A stretch of DNA of 6,039 nt from Fidelibacterota bacterium UBA6817. Its GTDB lineage: Bacteria > Fidelibacterota > Fidelibacteria > Fidelibacterales > Fidelibacteraceae. Made by a program: the position numbers and the translations under genes. The notes beneath the pieces are model-generated. The model had not been told where the DNA came from. It saw only the letters and a program-made list of their open reading frames with translations, and made no database searches. Shown piece by piece: positions 1 to 6,039 of the stretch. The stretch covers positions 3,539 to 9,577 of the forward strand of contig DKER01000071.1 in assembly GCA_002452555.1 (NCBI GenBank), read 5' to 3'. Positions within the stretch are counted from its first letter, which is position 1; each line of letters starts with the position of its first letter.

Positions 1-1
1 T

Positions 2-35
2 GGCTACCGGCTACCGGCTACTGGTCTTGGCTGCC
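2..35. repeat. Degenerate 7-bp tandem repeat overlapping the dacB 3' end
   Basis: On the + strand there are two identical GGCTACC units (2-8, 9-15), a third unit GGCTACT (16-22), a 6-base remnant GGTCTT (23-28) and a diverged unit GGCTGCC (29-35). The array starts at or before the window edge, so its full length is unknown. The dacB stop codon (18-20, TAG on the minus strand) lies inside the third unit, and the last few codons of dacB lie in the decayed units. No hairpin followed by a T run is visible, so it does not look like an intrinsic terminator. Its function, if any, is unknown. Confidence 0.75.
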
Positions 36-1493
36 GCTCTCTGCCAAAGCAACAACAATTTTCTCATGAATTTCATTCACAGGCCGTGTTGAAGATGTAA
101 AATTATTACATATCATGGCAAACGTAATCATGCGTCCGGAACGGTCCAGAACATAACCTGTATGAGCCCGAACATTTTCTATATAGCCTGTTTTGATACG
201 TGCATTGTTTTCAACAGCGGTTCCCTTTCCAAAATTACGAAGCCAACCCGGCTCCTCTTCTAATCCGCACAGGGAAAATGAACGGATATATGTGTCAGCC
301 AGCGGAGAGTTGTACATATAAGCGAGAACTTGTGCAAAATGGACTGTCCTGACCATGTTTGATCGTGACAATCCGCTTCCGTCTTTGATATCAAATCCAT
401 CCAAATCAAGTCCCAGCGATTCAAACAACTTTTTAATCTCCCGGGTACCTGTCACCGTAGAACTGTTTTGTGTTCGATGAAGGGCTGTCATTTTTAATAA
501 CACTTCCGTAAACATGTTTACGCTGCGCTTGTTGGTTACACTTACAATATTTTTTAAGGGCGGAGATTGTATTTTTAGCAATTCAACCCGCTCAGATCTG
601 TCGACAGAAGAATCATCAACCCGAATGATGCCGCGAATATCAATGCCCTGCTCCGTTAAGGCTTCTTTAAGCCAATGTGCTGCCCATTCCGGCGGATTCG
701 GAATAGATCCGCGGATCGTAAATTCTTCAAAACCTGCCGGAACCGTTCCTCTGAGATAGGCCGTTTTTCCCCGGGGAGGACAATAAATATATCCCTGATC
801 ACCGGATCCTTCAGGACCGGTTTTCATGTGGTTAATAAATGTCAGTCCCGGAACTTCCGGCAGTATTTTTATTACCCGTGCAGGATCGCCCGCTTTTTTC
901 CCCGGAGCAAAGGTAAGATGATAAAGGTTATTGTATATGTTGAGACCCCATACACCTGCACCGTAATAATTCCCGATATCAATCCATGGCCAGTCAGTAG
1001 GCAATACCTGATCATCGAAAATGCTCACATCAACAACCAGGTTTCCTCTGACAATTTGTATCCCTGCTTTTTTAACGGCTGATACCAAAAGTTTTTTAAG
1101 GGAATCCATCTGTATTGCTTCAGGCAGCCAATCTGAACCCAAGACCGGGTCTCCTCCGCCTGTCAGGAATAAATCGCCATCCAAAATTCCCCGACGATTG
1201 ATTGTTCCGGTGTATTCCAAAATGGTTTCAAATTGAAAATCCTCTCCCAATTCCAGTAATGCCGCTGCTGTTGTCACAATTTTCAATCCTGACGCTGCAG
1301 CAAGACTCATTTGTGAATTATGATCAATTATTACATCACCGTTATCGGCATACATGGCATAAACACTCCATTGAGCGTGTGCCAGCTCGGGGGTTTCCCG
1401 TTCAAGTCGCCGGGTGAGGGCATCCGGCGTTTCAGCCTGTAAGAATGTTATGATTAAACCAACAATCCCCATTAGGATAAATGTCCGTTTCAC
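18..1493 (-). CDS. dacB: D-alanyl-D-alanine carboxypeptidase/endopeptidase, PBP4 type (peptidase family S13)
   Basis: Product of 491 aa, close to E. coli DacB (477 aa). The family removes the terminal D-Ala from peptidoglycan stem peptides and cuts D-Ala-mDAP cross-links in the periplasm. All three penicillin-binding signatures are visible: SGLK at 68-71 (Ser68 nucleophile, Lys71) followed by the family-typical IVTTAAAL; SVN at 324-326; and KTG at 434-436. TGGGDP (111-116) and DGSGLSRSN (371-379) are also typical of S13. The long stretch between SxxK and SxN matches the extra domains of class C PBPs. Residues 1-20 form a signal peptide (MKR, hydrophobic core, cleavage likely after LQA); no lipobox is seen. 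The start is GTG at 1491-1493, chosen because AAGGAG lies 6 nt upstream and because the next in-frame ATG (Met8) would destroy the signal peptide. The gene is transcribed away from carAB and ends inside a 7-bp repeat, so the last residues (GSQDQ) are probably not conserved. Family assignment is secure; substrate preference is inferred. Confidence 0.95.
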   Translation of the reverse strand: MKRTFILMGIVGLIITFLQAETPDALTRRLERETPELAHAQWSVYAMYADNGDVIIDHNSQMSLAAASGLKIVTTAAALLELGEDFQFETILEYTGTINRRGILDGDLFLTGGGDPVLGSDWLPEAIQMDSLKKLLVSAVKKAGIQIVRGNLVVDVSIFDDQVLPTDWPWIDIGNYYGAGVWGLNIYNNLYHLTFAPGKKAGDPARVIKILPEVPGLTFINHMKTGPEGSGDQGYIYCPPRGKTAYLRGTVPAGFEEFTIRGSIPNPPEWAAHWLKEALTEQGIDIRGIIRVDDSSVDRSERVELLKIQSPPLKNIVSVTNKRSVNMFTEVLLKMTALHRTQNSSTVTGTREIKKLFESLGLDLDGFDIKDGSGLSRSNMVRTVHFAQVLAYMYNSPLADTYIRSFSLCGLEEEPGWLRNFGKGTAVENNARIKTGYIENVRAHTGYVLDRSGRMITFAMICNNFTSSTRPVNEIHEKIVVALAESGSQDQ

Positions 1494-1499
1494 AAGAAT

Positions 1500-1505
1500 C
1501 TCCTT
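1500..1505 (-). promoter_or_regulatory. Ribosome binding site of dacB, supports a GTG start
   Basis: The minus strand reads AAGGAG, then six bases (ATTCTT), then GTG. This is a near-consensus Shine-Dalgarno at good spacing, and it decides in favour of the GTG start at 1491-1493 over the internal ATG seven codons later. Confidence 0.85.
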
Positions 1506-1568
1506 ATGTCTTGCTTATGAAAATTTATGGAAAGTACCAAACAAGTCGGGAAAAAAGTAAGCATTTTT

Positions 1569-1596
1569 TTGAGATATGAAAAAGGTATGGTATTAT
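1569..1596 (+). promoter_or_regulatory. Candidate sigma70-like promoter for carAB
   Basis: TTGAGA (1569-1574, 4 of 6 to TTGACA) is followed by a 16-bp spacer and TATTAT (1591-1596, 5 of 6 to TATAAT). TG at 1588-1589 gives an extended -10 (TGGTATTAT). Transcription would begin near 1603 and leave a leader of about 108 nt before carA. A perfect TATAAT at 1608-1613 is an alternative -10, but it has no recognisable -35 at 15-19 bp and no extended -10. In AT-rich DNA such matches arise by chance; if the organism is a true Bacteroidota, its promoter consensus (TTTG / TAnnTTTG) would differ and I see no good copy of it. Prediction only. Confidence 0.4.
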
Positions 1597-1608
1597 TCAA
1601 AGCCCTTT

Positions 1609-1637
1609 ATAATGATTTCTTATCGAACATTTGCCAA
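1609..1637 (-). promoter_or_regulatory. Candidate promoter for dacB
   Basis: Read on the minus strand, TTGGCA (1637-1632, 5 of 6 to TTGACA) is separated by 17 bp from CATTAT (1614-1609, 4 of 6 to TATAAT). Transcription would start near 1602, about 110 nt before the GTG start. Together with the carAB candidate this would make the two transcripts overlap at their 5' ends. The -10 match is weak, so this is a tentative call. Confidence 0.28.
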
Positions 1638-1656
1638 AAATGGTATAAAATATTAA

Positions 1657-1676
1657 GTAAAAACCCGTAAAAACCT
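1657..1676. repeat. Tandem 10-bp direct repeat in the carA leader
   Basis: GTAAAAACCC (1657-1666) is followed directly by GTAAAAACCT (1667-1676): two units identical at 9 of 10 bases, with a period of about one helical turn. It lies 34 bp before the carA ATG and downstream of the candidate promoter. Such an arrangement could bind a regulator to one face of the DNA or act in the leader RNA, but no known operator is recognised and chance duplication in AT-rich DNA is possible. Confidence 0.5.
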
Positions 1677-1701
1677 TTAATTTATAAGAATAGGAAAAAT
1701 T

Positions 1702-1705
1702 GGAG
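1702..1705 (+). promoter_or_regulatory. Ribosome binding site of carA, decides the ATG start
   Basis: GGAG at 1702-1705 sits 5 nt before ATG at 1711-1713 but only 2 nt before the in-frame TTG at 1708-1710. The spacing favours ATG 1711. An in-frame stop at 1678-1680 limits the frame upstream, and no other start codon lies between. Confidence 0.75.
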
Positions 1706-1710
1706 ATTTG

Positions 1711-2787
1711 ATGCAAAAAGAGCGGGAAGTCCGGATCCTTTTAAAAAACGGAATGGTTTTCACGGGCAAATCTTTCGGATATGAACAGTCTGTGTCAGGT
1801 GAAGTTGTTTTCAATACAGCCATGACCGGATATCCCGAGAGTCTTACCGATCCATCTTATAAAGGACAGATTCTTGTTTCCACCTATCCTCTTGTCGGTA
1901 ATTACGGTGTTCCGTCTGCAACTGAGAAAAATGGCCTGAAAGCCTATTTTGAATCAGATCAAATCCACATTACTGCTTTGATTATTTCTGATTATTCGTT
2001 TACATACCACCACTGGAATGCGGCTAAAAGCCTTCAGACGTGGTTGATCGAACATAAAATTCCCGGGATTTATGATGTGGATACACGGGTTCTGACACAA
2101 GTTCTGCGCGAAAGCGGTACGATGCTGGGGAAAATTATATTTGATGATGAACCGGAGTTTTATGATCCCTCCCGGGAAAATCTTGTGGATAAAGTGAGCA
2201 TTAAAAAACCTGTCCGTTACGGAAACGGCCGATACATAATCGGACTTGTGGATTGCGGTGTAAAAAATAATATTATTCGGCAATTACTATCGTATGAGAC
2301 AACAGTTATTCGTTTACCGTGGGATTATAACTTCAACAGGGATTCTTTTGACGGCATCTTTCTTACGAATGGTCCCGGAGACCCGAAAAGCTGTGAAAAA
2401 ACCATCGTTCATCTCAGGGAAGCTCTCATGGGTGATATTCCGATTTTTGGAATTTGTCTCGGTTCTCAGCTTATGGCTCTGGCGGCAGGAGGAGACACCT
2501 ACAAGCTTAAATACGGACACCGGAGTCATAATCAACCGGTTCGAAGAGCCGGTACGCCACAATGTTATATTACGTCACAAAATCACGGCTATGCGGTTAA
2601 TCCTCAAAAAATCCCGAAAGGATGGGAAATTTATTTTGAAAATGTCAATGACAGGACAGTTGAGGGCATAATACATAAGGAAAAACCGTTTTTTTCAACA
2701 CAGTTCCATCCGGAAGCATCAGGCGGTCCTACAGATACACAATTCTTATTTGAAAAGTTTATAAACAATGTGAAAAAATATAAGTAA
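1711..2787 (+). CDS. carA: Carbamoyl phosphate synthetase small subunit (glutamine amidotransferase)
   Basis: Product of 358 aa from ATG 1711. The small subunit hydrolyses glutamine and passes ammonia to CarB in the cytoplasm for carbamoyl phosphate synthesis, feeding pyrimidines and arginine. The N-terminal CPS small-chain domain (about 1-140) has the signature GEVVFNTAMTGYPESLTDPS starting at residue 30. The C-terminal class I amidotransferase domain (about 175-350) has NGPGDP (220-225), GICLGSQL with nucleophile Cys249, TSQNHGYAV (288-296) and QFHPEAS with His333 and Glu335. The Cys-to-His spacing of 84 equals that of E. coli CarA (269/353), so the triad is intact. The protein is shorter than E. 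coli CarA (382 aa) because the linker around 149-175 (FYDPSRENLVDKVS) is compact, as remembered in Bacteroidota CarA and in the eukaryotic CPS1/CAD domain; this is not a truncation. E. coli GHQ after the Cys is GSQ here. It is the first gene of a carAB operon and its TAA overlaps the carB ATG by one base. Confidence 0.97.
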   Translation: MQKEREVRILLKNGMVFTGKSFGYEQSVSGEVVFNTAMTGYPESLTDPSYKGQILVSTYPLVGNYGVPSATEKNGLKAYFESDQIHITALIISDYSFTYHHWNAAKSLQTWLIEHKIPGIYDVDTRVLTQVLRESGTMLGKIIFDDEPEFYDPSRENLVDKVSIKKPVRYGNGRYIIGLVDCGVKNNIIRQLLSYETTVIRLPWDYNFNRDSFDGIFLTNGPGDPKSCEKTIVHLREALMGDIPIFGICLGSQLMALAAGGDTYKLKYGHRSHNQPVRRAGTPQCYITSQNHGYAVNPQKIPKGWEIYFENVNDRTVEGIIHKEKPFFSTQFHPEASGGPTDTQFLFEKFINNVKKYK

Positions 2788-2792
2788 TGATG
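2785..2792 (+). promoter_or_regulatory. carA-carB stop/start overlap (TAATGATG), likely translational coupling
   Basis: The carA stop TAA (2785-2787) shares its last A with the first carB ATG (2787-2789). A second in-frame ATG follows at once (2790-2792), so either may start carB. Only AT-rich sequence precedes them, with no clear Shine-Dalgarno. Reinitiation by ribosomes ending carA would then be the main route to carB and would help keep the two subunits equal in amount. The overlap is seen directly; coupling is inferred. Confidence 0.7.
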
Positions 2793-5700
2793 AAAACGAT
2801 TCAAAAAGTCCTTGTCCTTGGTTCCGGTGCCCTTAAAATCGGCGAAGCCGGAGAATTTGATTATTCCGGTTCACAGGCGTTAAAAGCATTAAAAGAAGAA
2901 GGCATTCAAACCGTACTCATTAATCCCAATATTGCTACGGTACAGACCTCTGATGAGTTGGCGGATGAAATTTATTTTTTACCGGTTACACCCCATTTTG
3001 TAACAGAAGTTATCAAAAAGGAAAGACCGGATGGAATTTTACTGGCTTTTGGAGGACAGACCGCTTTGAATTGCGGGATTTCACTGTATAAAAGCAACGT
3101 GTTTGAAACATACGGAATTCAGGTTTTAGGAACCCCTGTTCAATCGATTATAGATACAGAAGACAGAGATATTTTTGTAGAAAAATTGAATGAAATCGGT
3201 GTTGCAACAGCTCGGAGTATTGCCTCGGAATCCGTGGAAGAAGCATGCAGAGCCGCAGATAAACTGGGATATCCGGTCATTCTCAGAGCAGCTTATGCTC
3301 TGGGCGGAATGGGCTCCGGCTTTGCAACCAATGAAATTGAGCTTCGCCGGATGGCCGAATCTGCTTTTTCCTACAGCCCCCAGGTCCTTGTGGAAGAATC
3401 TCTGAAAGGCTGGAAGGAAATTGAATATGAAGTGGTCAGGGATACGTATGATAACTGTATCACTGTCTGTAATATGGAAAATTTTGACCCGCTGGGAATC
3501 CATACGGGAGAAAGTATTGTTGTTGCCCCTTCCCAAACGCTGACAAACAGTGAATATCATAAATTGCGTGAACTTTCCATACGGATTATCCGTCATATCG
3601 GAGTTGTGGGTGAATGCAATGTGCAATATGCCCTGGATCCTGAATCGGAAAATTACCGGGTGATAGAAGTCAATGCAAGATTATCCCGTTCAAGTGCCCT
3701 GGCTTCCAAAGCAACAGGATATCCTCTGGCTTTTGTTGCCGCTAAACTGGCTCTGGGATACGGACTCCATGAAATAAAAAATTCCGTCACGAAAACGACA
3801 TCTGCTTTTTTTGAACCGGCGCTGGATTATATTGTGTGTAAAATTCCACGCTGGGATATGGAAAAATTTCAGGGTGTTTCCAAGAAAATCGGGTCCAGTA
3901 TGAAAAGTGTAGGCGAAGTCATGGCTATTGGCAGGACGTTTGAAGAAGCCATACAAAAAGGTCTTCGAATGATCGGCCAGGGTATGCATGGTTTTGTAGG
4001 GAACAAAGGTTTTGACGTGAAGGATATTGACTTAGCCCTTACGGAACCAACCGATATGCGAATTTTTGTGATAGCCTATGCGCTGGTGAAAGGATACTCC
4101 ACACAAAAAATTCACAGACTGACAAAAATTGATCCCTGGTTTCTTCATAAACTTGAAAATATTGTGGATATTCAGAATCGGCTGAATACCTGTACATCTG
4201 TTGAAACCCTTTCGAGTGAACTGCTATTGAAGGCTAAACAGTTCGGATTTTCCGATTTTCAAATAGCACGGGCGATTCTAAAAAGTCCAAATTCGGCTAT
4301 TGAAGAAGATATGCTTCGTATCCGCGAGTATCGAAAAAGCAAGAATATCATGCCTGTCGTAAAGCAAATCGATACGCTTGCCGGTGAATTCCCGGCTCAG
4401 ACGAATTACCTGTATATGACATACAGCGGGAGTGCTCATGACATCCGGCATGAAAACGACGGAAAATCTGTCATTGTGCTGGGGTCAGGGGCCTACAGGA
4501 TCGGCAGTTCGGTTGAGTTTGACTGGAGCAGCGTTAATGCCCTGAAAACTATAAATGAATTGAATTATCGTTCGGTTATGATCAATTATAATCCTGAGAC
4601 TGTCAGCACCGATTATGATATTTGTGACAGGCTTTATTTTGATGAACTGACATTGGAAAGAGTTTTGGATATTGTAGAACTGGAAGTGCCCAAAGGGGTG
4701 ATTGTGTCTGTCGGTGGACAAATACCCAACACACTGGCCATGCGTTTGTTCCGTCAAAAAATACCCGTCCTGGGAACAAGTCCTGTTTCTATTGATAACG
4801 CAGAAGACAGGCACAAATTTTCTGCCATGCTGGATCGTTTGGGGATTGATCAGCCGGAATGGCAGGAATTGTCCAGCATTGAAGATATTCATCGTTTTGT
4901 TGACAAGGTGGATTTCCCGGTCTTGATCCGCCCATCGTATGTCCTGTCAGGGGCGGCGATGAATGTCGTATCCAACCGGGACGAACTGGAACATTTTCTC
5001 TCTTTGGCTGCCAATGTTTCAAAAGAATATCCTGTTGTGGTTTCAAAATTTATTGAAGAAGCAAAAGAAATTGAAATAGACGCAGTGGCAAAATCCGGGG
5101 AGATGATTTTATATGCCATATCGGAGCATATTGAATTTGCCGGAGTTCACTCCGGAGATGCGACCATTGTCTTTCCACCCCAGAAAATTTACCTTGAAAC
5201 CGTCCGCAGAATTAAAAAAATCGCCCGTTTAATAGCCCGGGAACTGAATATTACCGGTCCGTTCAATATGCAATTGCTGGCCAAGGATAATGAAATAAAG
5301 GTTATAGAATGCAATTTACGGGCATCCCGGAGTTTTCCGTTTGTTTCCAAGGTTCTCAAGGTCAACTTCATTGATCTGGCTACCCGTGTTATGCTGGGCG
5401 GGGATGTGCAGCCTGTAAACAAATCTATTTTTGAAATGGATTATATTGGCGTAAAAGCATCCCAGTTTTCATTTGCCCGTCTGGCGAAGGCCGATCCGGT
5501 TTTGGGCGTGGATATGTCTTCAACAGGTGAAGTGGGATGTATTGGCGAAGATTATTATGATGCCGTATTGAAAGCTATGCTGTCCGTTGGATACAGAATC
5601 CCCGGTAAAAATATTTTACTTTCTACCGGACCTCTGCGTTCAAAAGTGGAAATGGTTATCAGCAGCAGACTTCTCCAGGAGAAAGGATACAAACTCTATG

Positions 5701-6005
5701 CTACGAAAGGGACTCATGATTTCCTGAAGAAAAACAACATTCACACAACTGTCCTCCATTGGCCGGATGAAAATAAAAAACCCAATACCCTGGATTATAT
5801 TCGGGAAAAAAAGATAGATCTCGTTATAAACATTCCAAAAAATCTCACAACCGGAGAACTGCAGAATGATTATGATATTCGCCGCAGTGCCATTGATCAT
5901 AACATTCCTCTCATAACCAATGCCCGCCTGGCCAGCGCATTTATTTATGCAATTACACGTTTTTCATTGGATGATCTGGCAATTCGGAGCTGGAAAGAGT
6001 ATTAG
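2787..6005 (+). CDS. carB: Carbamoyl phosphate synthetase large subunit
   Basis: Product of 1072 aa, almost the same length as E. coli CarB (1073). It phosphorylates bicarbonate, adds ammonia from CarA and phosphorylates carbamate, using two ATP. Domains in order: ATP-grasp half 1 (about 1-400), oligomerisation region (about 400-550), ATP-grasp half 2 (about 550-935) and MGS-like allosteric domain (about 940-1072). Metal ligands are present: Gln280, Glu294, Asn296 in half 1, and Gln829, Glu841, Asn843 in half 2, the latter at the same numbers as in E. coli. Nucleotide-site arginines include Arg127, Arg167 and Arg715. Wording such as RAAYALGGMGSG, IEVNARLSRSS, PAQTNYLY, GSSVEFDW and IECNLRASRSF is Bacteroidota/eukaryotic-like; E. 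coli has NPR where this protein has NAR and NLR. The MGS domain has YATKGT (971-976), Trp992, VINIPKN (1013-1019) and IRR (1031-1033), so some effector control is likely, but the ligand cannot be told. The start is ATG 2787 (or 2790), overlapping the carA stop. The gene ends with tandem TAG TAG (6003-6008). Confidence 0.98.
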   Translation: MMKTIQKVLVLGSGALKIGEAGEFDYSGSQALKALKEEGIQTVLINPNIATVQTSDELADEIYFLPVTPHFVTEVIKKERPDGILLAFGGQTALNCGISLYKSNVFETYGIQVLGTPVQSIIDTEDRDIFVEKLNEIGVATARSIASESVEEACRAADKLGYPVILRAAYALGGMGSGFATNEIELRRMAESAFSYSPQVLVEESLKGWKEIEYEVVRDTYDNCITVCNMENFDPLGIHTGESIVVAPSQTLTNSEYHKLRELSIRIIRHIGVVGECNVQYALDPESENYRVIEVNARLSRSSALASKATGYPLAFVAAKLALGYGLHEIKNSVTKTTSAFFEPALDYIVCKIPRWDMEKFQGVSKKIGSSMKSVGEVMAIGRTFEEAIQKGLRMIGQGMHGFVGNKGFDVKDIDLALTEPTDMRIFVIAYALVKGYSTQKIHRLTKIDPWFLHKLENIVDIQNRLNTCTSVETLSSELLLKAKQFGFSDFQIARAILKSPNSAIEEDMLRIREYRKSKNIMPVVKQIDTLAGEFPAQTNYLYMTYSGSAHDIRHENDGKSVIVLGSGAYRIGSSVEFDWSSVNALKTINELNYRSVMINYNPETVSTDYDICDRLYFDELTLERVLDIVELEVPKGVIVSVGGQIPNTLAMRLFRQKIPVLGTSPVSIDNAEDRHKFSAMLDRLGIDQPEWQELSSIEDIHRFVDKVDFPVLIRPSYVLSGAAMNVVSNRDELEHFLSLAANVSKEYPVVVSKFIEEAKEIEIDAVAKSGEMILYAISEHIEFAGVHSGDATIVFPPQKIYLETVRRIKKIARLIARELNITGPFNMQLLAKDNEIKVIECNLRASRSFPFVSKVLKVNFIDLATRVMLGGDVQPVNKSIFEMDYIGVKASQFSFARLAKADPVLGVDMSSTGEVGCIGEDYYDAVLKAMLSVGYRIPGKNILLSTGPLRSKVEMVISSRLLQEKGYKLYATKGTHDFLKKNNIHTTVLHWPDENKKPNTLDYIREKKIDLVINIPKNLTTGELQNDYDIRRSAIDHNIPLITNARLASAFIYAITRFSLDDLAIRSWKEY

Positions 6006-6006
6006 T

Positions 6007-6022
6007 AGGTTGAAAGGTTGAG
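6007..6022. repeat. Tandem 8-bp repeat just after carB
   Basis: AGGTTGAA (6007-6014) is followed by AGGTTGAG (6015-6022), identical at 7 of 8 bases. It starts one base after the carB stop codon and includes most of the second stop. With the 7-bp array at the other end of the window, it suggests that short-period repeats fill the gene borders of this genome. No terminator is visible between carB and the window end. Confidence 0.5.
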
Positions 6023-6039
6023 GCTCGCTGCGCTCGCAG
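6023..6039. repeat. GC-rich GCTCGC repeat with short dyad, cut by the window edge
   Basis: GCTCGC occurs at 6023-6028 and 6032-6037, and CTGCG (6028-6032) is inverted as CGCAG (6035-6039) around two bases. The tract is nearly all G and C, in sharp contrast to the AT-leaning surroundings. It runs to the last base, so its extent is unknown. It could be the first part of a dispersed intergenic repeat or of a terminator stem; no T run is visible to support the latter. Confidence 0.4.

Noticed and set aside
514..1417. Several open frames on the + strand opposite dacB
   Set aside because: They overlap a full-length gene with all catalytic motifs, their translations resemble no known family, and they lack clear ribosome binding sites; they are antisense shadows. 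The same holds for the frames opposite or within carA and carB.
1551..1570. A-run (1551-1556) and T-run (1564-1570) forming an inverted repeat around seven bases
   Set aside because: The stem would be A-T pairs only, with no GC core. It lies between two divergent gene starts where no transcript needs to end, so it is not called a terminator.
1576..1656. Open frame of 26 codons in the divergent spacer (begins MKKVWYYSKP), a possible small gene or leader peptide before carA
   Set aside because: No good ribosome binding site (only GAG two bases before the ATG). It overlaps the best candidate carAB promoter and lies in AT-rich sequence where frames of this size arise by chance. Conservation in relatives would change this view.
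1708..1710. TTG as a start codon of carA, one codon before the ATG
   Set aside because: It would leave only two bases between GGAG and the start codon; ATG at 1711 has better spacing and is the stronger initiator.
1494..1710. Riboswitch, tRNA or attenuator in the spacer before carA
   Set aside because: I see no GC-paired stems, no hairpin with T run and no cloverleaf; the region is AT-rich with only short inverted matches such as CCA/TGG at 1634-1643.
1711..2787. CarA seems about 24 residues shorter than E. coli CarA
   Set aside because: The difference is largely a compact inter-domain linker typical of the Bacteroidota/eukaryotic form. Both domains and all catalytic residues are complete, so it is not a truncation or frameshift.

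Overview
The window holds three complete protein genes and no RNA gene, mobile element or CRISPR array. A leftward gene (18-1493) encodes an exported PBP4/DacB-type D-alanyl-D-alanine carboxypeptidase/endopeptidase. A divergent spacer of about 217 bp (1494-1710) separates it from a rightward two-gene operon, carA (1711-2787) and carB (2787-6005), encoding the small and large subunits of glutamine-hydrolysing carbamoyl phosphate synthetase. The window ends about 34 bp after carB.

The organism looks like a diderm bacterium of the Bacteroidota/FCB neighbourhood. Both CPS subunits carry wording remembered from Bacteroidota enzymes and from eukaryotic CAD/CPS1, not from the E. coli/Firmicutes type: the short CarA linker and, in CarB, IEVNARLSRSS, IECNLRASRSF, GWKEIEYEVVRD and PAQTNYLY. 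However, dacB and carA have good Shine-Dalgarno sequences (AAGGAG and GGAG), which core Bacteroidota use little. A neighbouring phylum of the FCB group is therefore as likely as Bacteroidota proper. The DNA is AT-leaning, and the divergent spacer more so than the genes.

Layout: 1-35 is a decayed 7-bp tandem repeat that runs into the 3' end of dacB and contains its stop codon. The spacer holds the ribosome binding sites, candidate sigma70-like promoters in both directions and a 10-bp tandem direct repeat in the carA leader. carA and carB overlap by one base (TAATG), which suggests translational coupling. A double stop ends carB, followed by an 8-bp repeat pair and a GC-rich GCTCGC-repeat element cut by the window edge.

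CarA releases ammonia from glutamine. CarB uses it with bicarbonate and two ATP to make carbamoyl phosphate for pyrimidine and arginine synthesis. DacB acts separately, trimming or opening peptidoglycan cross-links in the periplasm; nothing ties it to the car operon beyond the shared spacer.

I do not see a new biological system here. The points most worth a second look are the repeat-derived ends on both sides, the unusual composition of the CarB allosteric pocket and the leader repeat of carA.
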